The position numbers and the translations under genes were made by a program. Below are positions 1-8,355 of a stretch of 64,000 nucleotides of DNA, piece after piece. Under the pieces are notes generated by a model that did no database searches, had not been told where the DNA came from, and saw only the letters and a list, made by a program, of their open reading frames with translations. Every line of letters starts with the position of its first letter. The stretch's first letter is position 1. This stretch comes from Novosphingobium nitrogenifigens DSM 19370 (GTDB lineage Bacteria > Pseudomonadota > Alphaproteobacteria > Sphingomonadales > Sphingomonadaceae): assembly GCF_000192575.1 (NCBI RefSeq), contig NZ_GL876933.1, positions 763,338 to 827,337 of the forward strand. The letters are read 5' to 3'.

Positions 1-1540
1 TCGCGGTCGGGCCGCGTCCCTTGGCGGCGGCGGCCTTGTCGCGCGCCGCCTTGTCGCGGGCGAGCGCATCGGCTTCGCGTTCGATCCCGACAAGGTCGGC
101 GCGAGCGGCGGCCAGCGCCTGCGCCGCGCTGTCGCGCGTGGTGATCAGCGTTTCGCGACGTTCGTTGAGGCGCGTGCGGGTCTCGCGCGCAGCGGCCAGA
201 GCTGCGCTCGCCTTGTCGCGGGCCGTTTCGGCTTCGGCCATGCGCAAGGCGGGATCGGGCTCGCGGGCAAGGGCATCGGCTTGCGCAGAGTGACGGGCCG
301 CGTCGGCATCGATGCGGGTCAGCCTTTGGCGGGCCGCCGTGACGGCCGCCTCGGCAACGCGCCATTCTGCATCGATCCCCGCCTGTTCGGCCGTGGCGGC
401 GGCAAGCGCGAGTTCGGCTTCCCGGCTTTGGGTCTCGGCGCGGTCGCGCGCGGAGCGGGCCTCGGGACGGCGCTCTTCCTCGTCCTTGAGGTCCGTTTCG
501 GTTTTTGCCAGATCGCCGGTCAGGCGCGCGAGCGCATCGGCAGCATCGTGGGAAATGCGGTCGGCCTGCCCCCGGTCGGTGGCGATGCGGGCGATCTGCC
601 GGTCGATGTCGGCAAGGCGGTCTTCGGCAGCTTCGAGCTGGGCGGCAAGCCCGGCCATGCGTTGCGCGTGGGCTCCGGCGTCCTGCCTGCGGTCGAAGAC
701 TTCCTCGCGTGCGGCGGCAAGCGCGGCGGCGGCTTCGTGCTGGGCGGTCTGGGCATCGGCGGCGGCCTGCTGCGCGACGATGACGGCGGCCTCGGCATCG
801 CTTGCGGCCTTGCGCGCGGCTTCGGCGGCGCGGTCGGCGTCGCGCCAGCGGGCAAAGACAAGCTGCCCTTCGGCAACACGAATCTTCTCGCTCAGCGCCT
901 TGTAGCGTTCGGCGGCGCGGGCCTGTCGGCGCAAGGCGTTGATCCGGGTTTCAAGCCCCGCGACAAGGTCGTCGAGCCGCGCCAGATTGGTTTCGGTCGC
1001 GCGCAGCCGGGTTTCGGCCTCGCGCCGCCGGACGTGGAGCCCGGCGATCCCGGCCGCTTCTTCGAGCATCATGCGCCGCTCGGTCGGCTTGGCGGCAATG
1101 ACGGCGGCGATGCGGCCCTGGCTGACGAGGGCGGGGCTGTGGGCGCCGGTCGCGGCATCGGCAAAGACGAGCGCGACATCGCGGGCGCGCACGTCGCGGC
1201 CATTGACGCGATAGGCCGAGCCCGCGCCGCGTTCGATGCGCCGGACGATTTCGAGATCGTTGCCGTATGGGCCGGGCTGGTCGGTTTCGGCGGCCAGAGT
1301 GACTTCGGCGAAATCGCGCGCCGGGCGGCGCGCGGTTCCGGCGAAAATCACGTCCTCCATCCCGCCGCCGCGCATCGCCTTGGCCGAGCTTTCGCCCATG
1401 ACCCAGCGGATGGCTTCGAGCAGGTTGGACTTGCCGCAACCGTTGGGGCCGACAATGCCGGTCAGCCCCGGTTCGATATGCAGCTCGGCCGGCTCGACGA
1501 AGCTCTTGAAGCCCGAGAGTTTGAGCCGCTTGAACTGCAT
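1..1540 (-). CDS. smc: Chromosome segregation ATPase SMC, N-terminal part (cut by window edge)
   Basis: SMC forms the condensin-like ring that organises and segregates the chromosome. The reading frame starts at the ATG complementary to 1538-1540 (MQFKRLKLSGFKSF) and stays open to base 1, giving about 513 codons; the family is about 1100-1200 residues, so the hinge, second coiled coil and C-terminal Walker B/signature half lie to the left. The Walker A motif GPNGCGKSN is at residues 31-39, followed by the usual MGESSAK and RRIERG segments. From about residue 170 the protein becomes Ala/Glu/Arg-rich with few prolines, as expected for the first coiled-coil arm. It is the last gene of a minus-strand run after two DsbA-like genes and dciA. 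Family assignment is certain; only its length is unknown. Confidence 0.96.
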   Translation of the reverse strand, partial: MQFKRLKLSGFKSFVEPAELHIEPGLTGIVGPNGCGKSNLLEAIRWVMGESSAKAMRGGGMEDVIFAGTARRPARDFAEVTLAAETDQPGPYGNDLEIVRRIERGAGSAYRVNGRDVRARDVALVFADAATGAHSPALVSQGRIAAVIAAKPTERRMMLEEAAGIAGLHVRRREAETRLRATETNLARLDDLVAGLETRINALRRQARAAERYKALSEKIRVAEGQLVFARWRDADRAAEAARKAASDAEAAVIVAQQAAADAQTAQHEAAAALAAAREEVFDRRQDAGAHAQRMAGLAAQLEAAEDRLADIDRQIARIATDRGQADRISHDAADALARLTGDLAKTETDLKDEEERRPEARSARDRAETQSREAELALAAATAEQAGIDAEWRVAEAAVTAARQRLTRIDADAARHSAQADALAREPDPALRMAEAETARDKASAALAAARETRTRLNERRETLITTRDSAAQALAAARADLVGIEREADALARDKAARDKAAAAKGRGPTA

Positions 1541-1597
1541 GGCTCGCTCCCCCGGCCTCCCGTCAGTGCAAGATCGAGCGGCTGCTCCCTTGCGGGA

Positions 1598-2365
1598 TCA
1601 GCGCGCGCCGGCCTTCTGCAGGAGGGGTTCGAGTGCGTCCCAGCTGGCGACGTCGAGATTGCGACCGTTCAGGATGAACGTCGGCGTGCCGGTGATGTTG
1701 AAATCCTTGGTCGCCTTTTCGGTGGCGGTGGCGAGCGCGGTCGCCTTGCCCACGTCGGAAAGGCAGGTTGCGCCTTGTCCGGTCGGAATCCCGCGCTGGG
1801 CAAAGAAGTCGTTCATACCCGTCAGGCGCGCGATCGCGGTCGGGCGCTGGTTGGCGGGCAGGTTCTGCACCTGCTGCAAGGTGCCGTCGCCCGAGGCCTT
1901 GAGATTGTTGAACATGTTGGGCTGCCATGCCCAGAATTGCTCGGCCATCGGGATCACCGTGTCCGCCGCGCCGCCGCAGGTCGCGAGCAGAACCGAGGGA
2001 ACGTCGAGCGGGTTGAGCATGAAGAAGCGCAGTTCGTAGCTGACCCGGCCCGAGTTCACATAGTCGTCGCGCAGCTTGGGGAAGCCTTCGGACGAGAAGG
2101 CGGCGCAGTGGGAGCACGACAGCGCGCCGTATTCGACCAGCTTGAGCTGTGCGTCGGGGTTGCCCATGCGATAGCCGCCTTCGGGCGTTGCCACCATGAC
2201 ATCGCTCCACTGCTTGCCCGCAGGAGCGGCCACTTTGGGCAGCGGGGCGTCGGCAACGACAGCGGCGGTGGTATCCTTCTTGCCGCAACCGGCAAGGCCG
2301 AGCGCGAGCGGCGTCAGGGCAAGGGCAAGAGCGGTGCGCAGGTATGCAGGACGGATCGAAGTCAT
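1598..2365 (-). CDS. DsbA-family thiol:disulfide oxidoreductase, predicted lipoprotein
   Basis: A 255-residue periplasmic thioredoxin-fold protein. The N-terminus has a hydrophobic signal ending in the lipobox LAGC (Cys27), so it is probably an inner-membrane or outer-membrane anchored lipoprotein. The active site is CSHC at residues 84-87 and the cis-proline loop is TGTPTF near residue 230, both typical of the DsbA/Thioredoxin_4 group. It lies 57 nt upstream of smc and 101 nt downstream of a second gene of the same family on the same strand, so the two look like a tandem duplication that has diverged in active-site dipeptide (SH versus PH) and in membrane anchoring. A role in oxidising or isomerising envelope proteins is inferred from the family; the partner DsbB-like protein is not in the window. 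Confidence 0.9.
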   Translation of the reverse strand: MTSIRPAYLRTALALALTPLALGLAGCGKKDTTAAVVADAPLPKVAAPAGKQWSDVMVATPEGGYRMGNPDAQLKLVEYGALSCSHCAAFSSEGFPKLRDDYVNSGRVSYELRFFMLNPLDVPSVLLATCGGAADTVIPMAEQFWAWQPNMFNNLKASGDGTLQQVQNLPANQRPTAIARLTGMNDFFAQRGIPTGQGATCLSDVGKATALATATEKATKDFNITGTPTFILNGRNLDVASWDALEPLLQKAGAR

Positions 2366-2466
2366 GGGTGGTCGGCTTTCCGGTGCATGAAGCGGAAGAA
2401 GGGCAGGGGTGCCAGGGATTCTGATGCCAGGGGTTCTAGCGTGCCCTGCCCGGATTGGGGAGAGGG

Positions 2467-3192
2467 TCAGCGCAGGCGGGCGTCGAGCTGGGGCTTCAAG
2501 GCTTCCCAGGTATAAGTCCCGGCCAGCGGCACGCCATTGAGAAGAAAGGCCGGGGTTCCCTGCACGAAGTCCTTTTCGACGGCATCCTGCGTATGCTTGG
2601 CAATGCGTTCGGCCAGCGGCTTGTTGGCAAGGCAGCGGTCGAGCGTGACGCGGTCATAGCCGCGCTGTTCCATGATCTTGTAAAGCCCGAGGTCGGACGC
2701 CATCGCCCGCATGCGCGCGCCGAAATCGGGGTTCGACCAGCGCGCCTTCTGCGCATCGGTCAGATTGCCGAGCGGGGCCATCCATTCGCTCTGGCTGGCA
2801 AAGAAGGCCTGGTTGTTGGCGAAAAAGTGCGAGGGAGGACCGCATTCGGCCAGGAGCGCGACGGCAATGTCGATGGGATTGCGCATGAACGGGCGGATTT
2901 CATACGAACCCTTGCCCGGCGCGATCATGCCGATGCGCATGGGGGCCTCCGCTTCCGCTTCGAACGCGGCGCAATGGGGGCAGGTATAGCTGATATAGGC
3001 GACCAGATTTACCGGGGCTGCCGGATTGCCGAGAATGTAGCTGTCCTGCGCCGTGCGGGTCACGGTCGCGTTCCAGTTGCCCACTTGCGGGGCGGCGTGG
3101 GGCTGGGGGCGTCCTGCGCCCGAAAGCAGGGCAAGACTGCCGAGCCCGGCCAGCACAAGCACCAACGATTTCAGCAATCTCTGCATCGGCAA
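2467..3192 (-). CDS. DsbA-family thiol:disulfide oxidoreductase, exported
   Basis: A 241-residue paralogue of the neighbouring lipoprotein. The first about 25 residues form a signal peptide (MPMQRLLKSLVLVLAGLG) without a lipobox, so it should be soluble or cleaved by signal peptidase I. The CPHC motif is at residues 71-74, identical to the classical DsbA dipeptide, and the cis-Pro loop is GTPAFLLNG. It sits between dciA (55 nt upstream) and the second DsbA-like gene, all on the minus strand. Function in periplasmic disulfide formation is a family-level inference. Confidence 0.9.
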   Translation of the reverse strand: MPMQRLLKSLVLVLAGLGSLALLSGAGRPQPHAAPQVGNWNATVTRTAQDSYILGNPAAPVNLVAYISYTCPHCAAFEAEAEAPMRIGMIAPGKGSYEIRPFMRNPIDIAVALLAECGPPSHFFANNQAFFASQSEWMAPLGNLTDAQKARWSNPDFGARMRAMASDLGLYKIMEQRGYDRVTLDRCLANKPLAERIAKHTQDAVEKDFVQGTPAFLLNGVPLAGTYTWEALKPQLDARLR

Positions 3193-3247
3193 TTCCCGTC
3201 CTGATTAACCCCGAGGCGGCATCGTCCGCCTTTTGCCCTTCGTACGA

Positions 3248-3880
3248 TCAGCCGATTTTCGGCGCGCGGCCCCTGCGCGCTTCGTCGGTTTCCGTTGCCA
3301 CCCGGTCAAGGCTGCGCGCCAGCGATTCGAGCACCGCGCGCAGTTCCGGATCGCCCACGTCGCGCAGGCTGTCGCCCAGTTCGAGCGGAACCGGCTTGAG
3401 CGAGGGCGGCGGTTGGCCTTTTCCGGGGTTACGTGGTTCGCTGCCACGCGGAGCCTGAACCGCGCCTTGCCGCATCTTGATCTTGGCAACGGCGCGATAG
3501 CCGAAGAACCGGTTCACCCGCTCGATGATCTCGGGGATGACATGCTGGATCAGCGGCGCATGGCCGGGGCTGACGACCAACTGCATAATGCCTTCCGATT
3601 TCTCACCGGGGGGAAATCGGATCGATTCGGGCGTGCAGTGGCGGGCATGGGCCACGCCGACGATTTCGGGCCAGCGCGTCACCACGCTCGACTGGACAAA
3701 GCCGAAGCGGCGAAAGGCGGTGCGTCCGATGGTGGGCATCAGGTCGCCGATCATGCGCGCTTCGCCGCCGCGCGGACGCTCATAAGTGCGCAAGGACGCG
3801 CCCTTGCGCTCGGCGCTCTTGGCGCCGGGCACTTTGCCGCCCGCAGCTTTGTCAGTTGTGCCCTTGCGATCGCGTTCCAT
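3248..3880 (-). CDS. DciA-like DUF721 protein
   Basis: Predicted 210-residue protein with a DUF721 domain in the middle (LMPTIGRTAFRRFGF through KIKMRQGAVQ) and an alanine/arginine-rich C-terminus. DUF721 proteins include DciA, the loader or operator of the replicative helicase DnaB in bacteria without DnaC; that role is transferred from the family. The frame is open further upstream, but the ATG at 3880 (MERDRKG) is chosen because it is preceded by a GGGG stretch and leaves room for the divergent mutY, which starts 30 nt away at 3910. The pair shares a very short divergent promoter region. Confidence 0.8.
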   Translation of the reverse strand: MERDRKGTTDKAAGGKVPGAKSAERKGASLRTYERPRGGEARMIGDLMPTIGRTAFRRFGFVQSSVVTRWPEIVGVAHARHCTPESIRFPPGEKSEGIMQLVVSPGHAPLIQHVIPEIIERVNRFFGYRAVAKIKMRQGAVQAPRGSEPRNPGKGQPPPSLKPVPLELGDSLRDVGDPELRAVLESLARSLDRVATETDEARRGRAPKIG

Positions 3881-3909
3881 CACGCTGCGCCCCATGCCAT
3901 AGGCAGGCC

Positions 3910-4980
3910 ATGCAAGCCAGCGCCGAGACGAAAGCGTCCCCATCCTTTGCAATCGCTCCGGCCCTTCTGGCCTGGTACGATGCCCATGCGCGGAGCCTGC
4001 CCTGGCGCGCGCCGCCCGGAGCCCCGCCGCCCGATCCCTATCGCGTGTGGTTGTCCGAAGTCATGCTGCAACAAACGACGGTTGCGGCCGTGGGGCCCTA
4101 TTTCGAGCGTTTTACCAGGCGCTGGCCGACGATCGCGGATCTGGCCGCTGCCGACGAGGCCGAGATCATGGCTGCCTGGGCTGGGCTGGGCTATTACAGC
4201 CGGGCCCGCAATCTGGTCGCCTGTGCCCGCGAAGTCGTGCGGCTGGGCGGTTTTCCCTCGACCGAGGCGGACTTGCGCAAGTTGCCGGGGCTGGGCGCCT
4301 ATACGGCAGCGGCGGTTGCCGCGATTGCCTTTGGCGAAGCCGCCGTAGTGGTCGATGCCAATGTCGAACGCGTCGTCGCGCGTCTTTTTGCGATCACCGA
4401 TCCCTTGCCCGGCGCGCGCCCGGCGATCCGGGAGGCGACCGCGACGATCACGCCACCGGTCCGGGCGGGCGATTTCGCACAGGCCATGATGGATCTGGGG
4501 GCAACGGTGTGCACCGTGCGCTCGCCGCGTTGCCTCTTGTGCCCCTTGCGCGGGGCGTGTCGGGCCGAGGCTGCGGGCATTGCCGAAGCGCTTCCCGCCA
4601 AGACGCCGAAAAAGCCCAAGCCGACCCGGAAAGGGCGCGTGTTCTGGATCGAGCGGGAGGGGGCGGTCTGGTTCGTGCGCCGCGAGGCCAAGGGAATGCT
4701 GGGCGGTATGCGCGCGCTTCCCGACGATGGCTGGCATGCGCGGGCCGACGGTCACGGCGAAGGGCCTGTCGCGGGACCATGGCGATCGGGCGGGGTCGTC
4801 CGCCACGGTTTCACGCATTTCGATCTCGAATTGCAATTGATGCTTTGCGATGCGGCGGAAATGGTTCACCAATTGCCGCCGGAAGAGGGTGAGTTCTGGC
4901 CGCTAGTCCGTCTGGACGAGGCCGGGTTGCCGACCGTGTTCGCCAAGGCCGCCCGGCTCGCGCTCTCCGAACGATCCTGA
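3910..4980 (+). CDS. mutY: A/G-specific adenine DNA glycosylase MutY
   Basis: MutY removes adenine mispaired with 8-oxoguanine. The 356-residue product shows the catalytic glutamate in LSEVMLQQT (E50), the helix-hairpin-helix KLPGLGAYTAAAV and the catalytic aspartate in VDANVERVV (D149). Four cysteines with C-X6-C-X2-C-X5-C spacing (C201, C208, C211, C217) hold the 4Fe-4S cluster. A Nudix-like C-terminal domain (from about residue 235) recognises the 8-oxoG. The start at 3910 is preceded by AGGCAGG and by the divergent dciA promoter. It heads a plus-strand run with a serine hydrolase 18 nt downstream. Confidence 0.96.
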   Translation: MQASAETKASPSFAIAPALLAWYDAHARSLPWRAPPGAPPPDPYRVWLSEVMLQQTTVAAVGPYFERFTRRWPTIADLAAADEAEIMAAWAGLGYYSRARNLVACAREVVRLGGFPSTEADLRKLPGLGAYTAAAVAAIAFGEAAVVVDANVERVVARLFAITDPLPGARPAIREATATITPPVRAGDFAQAMMDLGATVCTVRSPRCLLCPLRGACRAEAAGIAEALPAKTPKKPKPTRKGRVFWIEREGAVWFVRREAKGMLGGMRALPDDGWHARADGHGEGPVAGPWRSGGVVRHGFTHFDLELQLMLCDAAEMVHQLPPEEGEFWPLVRLDEAGLPTVFAKAARLALSERS

Positions 4981-4998
4981 AGGAAAGACCCCCAGGAA

Positions 4999-6339
4999 AT
5001 GAGCCGGTCCGATAGCCTTTCCTCGCCTTGCTCCGATCTTTTGTCTCAGCCCATGCTGTCGCGGCGTGGCTTGCTTGGCATTGCCCTGTTGGCAGGGGGC
5101 GCGGGGCTGTTGCCGCGATCCCTGTTTGCGGCGACGGACTCTGCGGCAGCGGGGCAGTGGCCGCATGTGGCGCGGCTGGTGACCGGATATGTCGACGCGG
5201 GGAAACTTGCCGGGGCGGTCGCTTTGATGGGGCGTGGGACCGAGGCGCCGGTGACGATTGCGCGCGGGGTGGGGACGCTGGGCGATCCGCGCGGCATCGA
5301 TGCCGACAGCCTGTTTCGCGCCTATTCGATGACCAAGCCGATCACCGGCATGGGCGTGATGATGCTGATCGACGAAGGCAAAATGCAGCTTGATCAGCCG
5401 CTTGCCGATTTCCTGCCAAAATTCGCCCGGATGCAGGTGCAAGTGAAGCCCGACGGGTCGATGACCGACCTGCGCCCGGCAAGGACGGCGATCACCATTC
5501 GTCACTTGCTCACGCACACCTCGGGGCTGGGCTATACGATCACCCAGCAAGGGCCGATCAAGGCCGCGTATGAAGCGGCCGGACTAGTGCCTGCGCAAGT
5601 GAGCCGGATCCCGGTTCCCAATTTCACGACGCCCCATCCTTTGCCGAGCCTCGCCGCCTTTGCCGACCGGCTGGCGGACATGCCGCTGGTCTATGAACCG
5701 GGGACGACCTGGTCCTATTCGGTCTCGCTCGACCTTCTCGGCCATGTGATCGAGCTGGTGACGGGGCAACCGCTCGACCGGTTTCTGGCCGACCGGATTT
5801 TCGGCCCTTGCGGCATGACCAGTTCGGGCTTTCGCGTCGCTCCGGCGAACAGGGAGCGGCTGACGACCAATTACGCGGTCGTTGCCGACCATCTCGTGCC
5901 GCTCGATCCGGCGCCGACCTCGGTCTATCTCGATGCTCCGGCCTATCCTTTCGGCGGGGCGGGGTTGGTGACGTCCCCGCGCGATTACGACCGGTTTCTT
6001 GAAATGCTGCTGGGATACGGCACGATCCGGGGACGCCGGGTGATGAGCGAGAAAGCGGTGCGATTGGGGACCAGCGACCTGTTGCCGCCGGGCATCGACA
6101 CGGGCCCGATCGGCGAGGGCAATTTCGGTTTCGGTGCAGGTGGCGAAGTCGGACGCGGGGCGGACGCTGGAACATATGGCTGGGCCGGGGCAGCGGGGAC
6201 CGTCGGCTTCATCAATTATCGCGCGGGCCTGCGCGCAGGCTTCTACGCACAATTCATGCCGCCCGGCGTGCTGAAGGCGCCCAAGGAATTCCCGCTGGCA
6301 GTCCGCGCGGACCTGCCCGCAGCAAAGGTCCCATCATGA
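4999..6339 (+). CDS. Serine hydrolase, class C beta-lactamase/esterase family
   Basis: A 446-residue protein of the beta-lactamase family (PF00144). The nucleophile motif SMTK is at residues 110-113 (SxxK) and the YxS-type motif is WSYSVS, about 125 residues later. Residues 20-44 (SRRGLLGIALLAGGAGLLPRS) form a twin-arginine-like signal, so export to the periplasm is likely; an ATG at 5053 just before the SRR could be the true start. Members hydrolyse esters, peptides or beta-lactams, and the sequence does not show which. The stop overlaps the nudC start by 4 nt (ATGA), so the two are translated together. Confidence 0.88.
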   Translation: MSRSDSLSSPCSDLLSQPMLSRRGLLGIALLAGGAGLLPRSLFAATDSAAAGQWPHVARLVTGYVDAGKLAGAVALMGRGTEAPVTIARGVGTLGDPRGIDADSLFRAYSMTKPITGMGVMMLIDEGKMQLDQPLADFLPKFARMQVQVKPDGSMTDLRPARTAITIRHLLTHTSGLGYTITQQGPIKAAYEAAGLVPAQVSRIPVPNFTTPHPLPSLAAFADRLADMPLVYEPGTTWSYSVSLDLLGHVIELVTGQPLDRFLADRIFGPCGMTSSGFRVAPANRERLTTNYAVVADHLVPLDPAPTSVYLDAPAYPFGGAGLVTSPRDYDRFLEMLLGYGTIRGRRVMSEKAVRLGTSDLLPPGIDTGPIGEGNFGFGAGGEVGRGADAGTYGWAGAAGTVGFINYRAGLRAGFYAQFMPPGVLKAPKEFPLAVRADLPAAKVPS

Positions 6340-7226
6340 GTGAACAGATCATTGCCTTTTCGGGCTCGGTGCTCGATCGCGCCGATCATGTCCGCAGCGA
6401 TCCTGAAAAGCTTGCCGCGCTGACCAACTGGCGTGCGCGCCTCTTGCGGCTGGACGGCCTTGCCCCGGTGATCGGTTCGGACGGCGAACTCGAATGGGGT
6501 ACTCTGGCCGAAGCGGATGAACGGGCCGAGCTCGTCTTTCTGGGGCTTTCGGCCGATGGACGCGCCTGTTTCGCGGCGGTCGATCCGGCTCTGGTGGGAA
6601 CGGGCAGCACTGCGCCGCCCGATCCCCGCCTGTGGCAGGTCATGGGTATGCTCTCGCCGGGGGATCTTGCCGTTTATGGCGGGGCCAAGGCGCTGGTCGA
6701 CTGGCATGCCCGGCATCGGTTCTGCGCGCGTTGCGGCCATGCCACCCGCCTGGCCAAGGGTGGATGGCAACGCAGCTGTACCAATCCGGCCTGTGCGGCC
6801 GAGCATTTCCCGCGCGTCGATCCGGTCACGATCATGACGGTCGAACATGACGGGCGGCTCCTGCTCGGACGCCAGCCGCGCTTTCCGCCCAACCGCTATT
6901 CCGCGCTTGCCGGTTTCGTCGAGCCGGGGGAAACGGTGGAGGAGGCGGTCGCTCGCGAGATTTTCGAGGAAGCGGGCATTCGCGTGCGCGACGTTCGTTA
7001 TGTCGCCAGCCAACCCTGGCCGTTTCCCTCTTCGCTGATGATCGCGTGCCATGCCTTTGCCGAAAGCGACGAGCTTTCCATCGACCGGACCGAGCTTGAC
7101 GACGCACGCTGGTTCAGCCGCGCGGATGTCGTCGCGGCCTTGCGGGGCGAGCCCGATGCCGCATTCGGGGCGCCGCCGCCCCATGCGGTGGCGCGCCACC
7201 TGCTTACGACGTGGGTGAATTCGTGA
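6336..7226 (+). CDS. nudC: NAD(+) diphosphatase NudC
   Basis: NudC hydrolyses NADH/NAD to NMN and AMP and removes NAD caps from RNA. The 296-residue product has the zinc ribbon cysteines C130, C133, C148 and C153, the Nudix box starting GFVEPGET at residues 193-214 (with REIFEEAG), and the NudC-specific SQPWPFPSS signature about 12 residues beyond it. It begins inside the stop of the serine hydrolase and ends in the GTGA that probably starts the next gene, so it is the middle member of a coupled trio. Confidence 0.95.
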   Translation: MSEQIIAFSGSVLDRADHVRSDPEKLAALTNWRARLLRLDGLAPVIGSDGELEWGTLAEADERAELVFLGLSADGRACFAAVDPALVGTGSTAPPDPRLWQVMGMLSPGDLAVYGGAKALVDWHARHRFCARCGHATRLAKGGWQRSCTNPACAAEHFPRVDPVTIMTVEHDGRLLLGRQPRFPPNRYSALAGFVEPGETVEEAVAREIFEEAGIRVRDVRYVASQPWPFPSSLMIACHAFAESDELSIDRTELDDARWFSRADVVAALRGEPDAAFGAPPPHAVARHLLTTWVNS

Positions 7227-7942
7227 CCCCGTCTGCTCTTGGCCCCCGGGCCATTGCCATCGACATCTGGTCGGACGTCATGTGTCCGTGGTGCGTGATC
7301 GGGACGAGCCAGCTTCACCAGGCTCTTGCCGGAATGGCCGACGACGTGCGGGCGACGATCCGCTTTCATCCTTTCGAGCTCAATCCCGACATGCCGCCCG
7401 ACGGCGAGGAACAGCGGTCGCATATCATGCGCAAATATGGCCGCACGGTCGAGGAAGCGGAGGCCGGACGTGAACGGCTGCGCGAGATCGGGGCGAGTGC
7501 GGGATATTCGTTCGATTATGTGGGGCCGGGCGACCCCCCGCCCGCGATGATGTGGAACACCCGGGCTGCGCACAGGCTGCTGGTCAAAGCCTTGCGCGAT
7601 CACGGGCCGGATATGCAGGGGCGGCTGAAACAGGCCCTGTTCGACGCGCATTTCCAGGCGCGGCGCAATGTTTCCGATCCCGAAGTGCTGGTGGACATTG
7701 CCGGGCAGGTCGGGATGGACGCGGACGAGGCCCGCGCGGCTCTGGCCGACCACGAGATCGACGCCATTGTTGCGGCGGGTGAGCAATATGCCCGTGATCT
7801 CAACATCACGGCGGTTCCCGCGATGATCGTCAACGGCCGCTATATGGTTCCCGGCGCGCAGGATCCGGCGACATATGCCCAGGTGATCCGTCGCGCGCTG
7901 GAGCCAAGTGGCCCGGCTTCAGACCAGGCCGAGGCGGGATAG
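7223..7942 (+). CDS. DsbA family oxidoreductase, FrnE-like
   Basis: A roughly 239-residue cytoplasmic DSBA-like thioredoxin-fold protein. The motif DVMCPWCVIG carries the CPWC active site typical of FrnE and 2-hydroxychromene-2-carboxylate isomerase relatives, and the cis-Pro segment AVPAMIVNGRYMV is near residue 195. No signal peptide is present. Two GTG starts are possible, 7211 and 7223; 7223 is preferred because it overlaps the nudC stop as GTGA and has GGGTG upstream. The 3' end overlaps the convergent DUF1489 gene by 24 nt. Members have been linked to redox stress tolerance; its exact partner is unknown. Confidence 0.88.
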   Translation: MTPSALGPRAIAIDIWSDVMCPWCVIGTSQLHQALAGMADDVRATIRFHPFELNPDMPPDGEEQRSHIMRKYGRTVEEAEAGRERLREIGASAGYSFDYVGPGDPPPAMMWNTRAAHRLLVKALRDHGPDMQGRLKQALFDAHFQARRNVSDPEVLVDIAGQVGMDADEARAALADHEIDAIVAAGEQYARDLNITAVPAMIVNGRYMVPGAQDPATYAQVIRRALEPSGPASDQAEAG

Positions 7943-8311
7943 CTCTCCGGCAAGGTCGGGGGGAAGTACTTCGCCGCTTTCCCCTTCGCCGAGATCGGCC
8001 GGGGCTTCGCTCTCTTCGAGGTAGCGCCAGCCCTGATGCGCGCGGCGGGGGCGGGGGTGGACTTCGATCAGCCGGGACGAAATGACGATCACCGTGCGTC
8101 CATCGGGGGCTTCCTCGAACCCCAGGATTTCCGAGCGGGCGACCAACTGGTGGCGAAAGATCCAGTAGAGCGATCCGCCGATCATCTCGGCATGACGGCG
8201 CGGCAGGTTGCGCGTGGTCAGCCGCGCCTCGGGCCCGCGATTGTCGAACCAGCCGTGGATTTCGGCCAGCGATTGCGCCCCATAGGCGACTTTGGTCATG
8301 TTGAGCGGCAT
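7919..8311 (-). CDS. DUF1489 family protein
   Basis: A 130-residue conserved protein of unknown function typical of Alphaproteobacteria. It starts MPLNMTKVAYG and carries the conserved GGSLYWIF and RRAHQGWRYLEESEAPADL segments that define DUF1489. The start at 8311 matches the usual family N-terminus (MPLH/N). It lies 44 nt downstream of mgtE on the same strand and overlaps the 3' end of the FrnE-like gene. No catalytic residues can be named. Confidence 0.85.
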   Translation of the reverse strand: MPLNMTKVAYGAQSLAEIHGWFDNRGPEARLTTRNLPRRHAEMIGGSLYWIFRHQLVARSEILGFEEAPDGRTVIVISSRLIEVHPRPRRAHQGWRYLEESEAPADLGEGESGEVLPPDLAGELSRLGLV

Positions 8312-8355
8312 GATGGTGCGGATCGTGCGAAAAAGGGCGGTACGGAACCTGACTA

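Noticed and set aside
281-2515. Long plus-strand open frame (744 codons) opposite smc and dsbA
   Set aside because: Low-complexity Gly/Arg/Ala product without domains; it is the antisense shadow of GC-rich real genes that carry Walker A and CSHC motifs.
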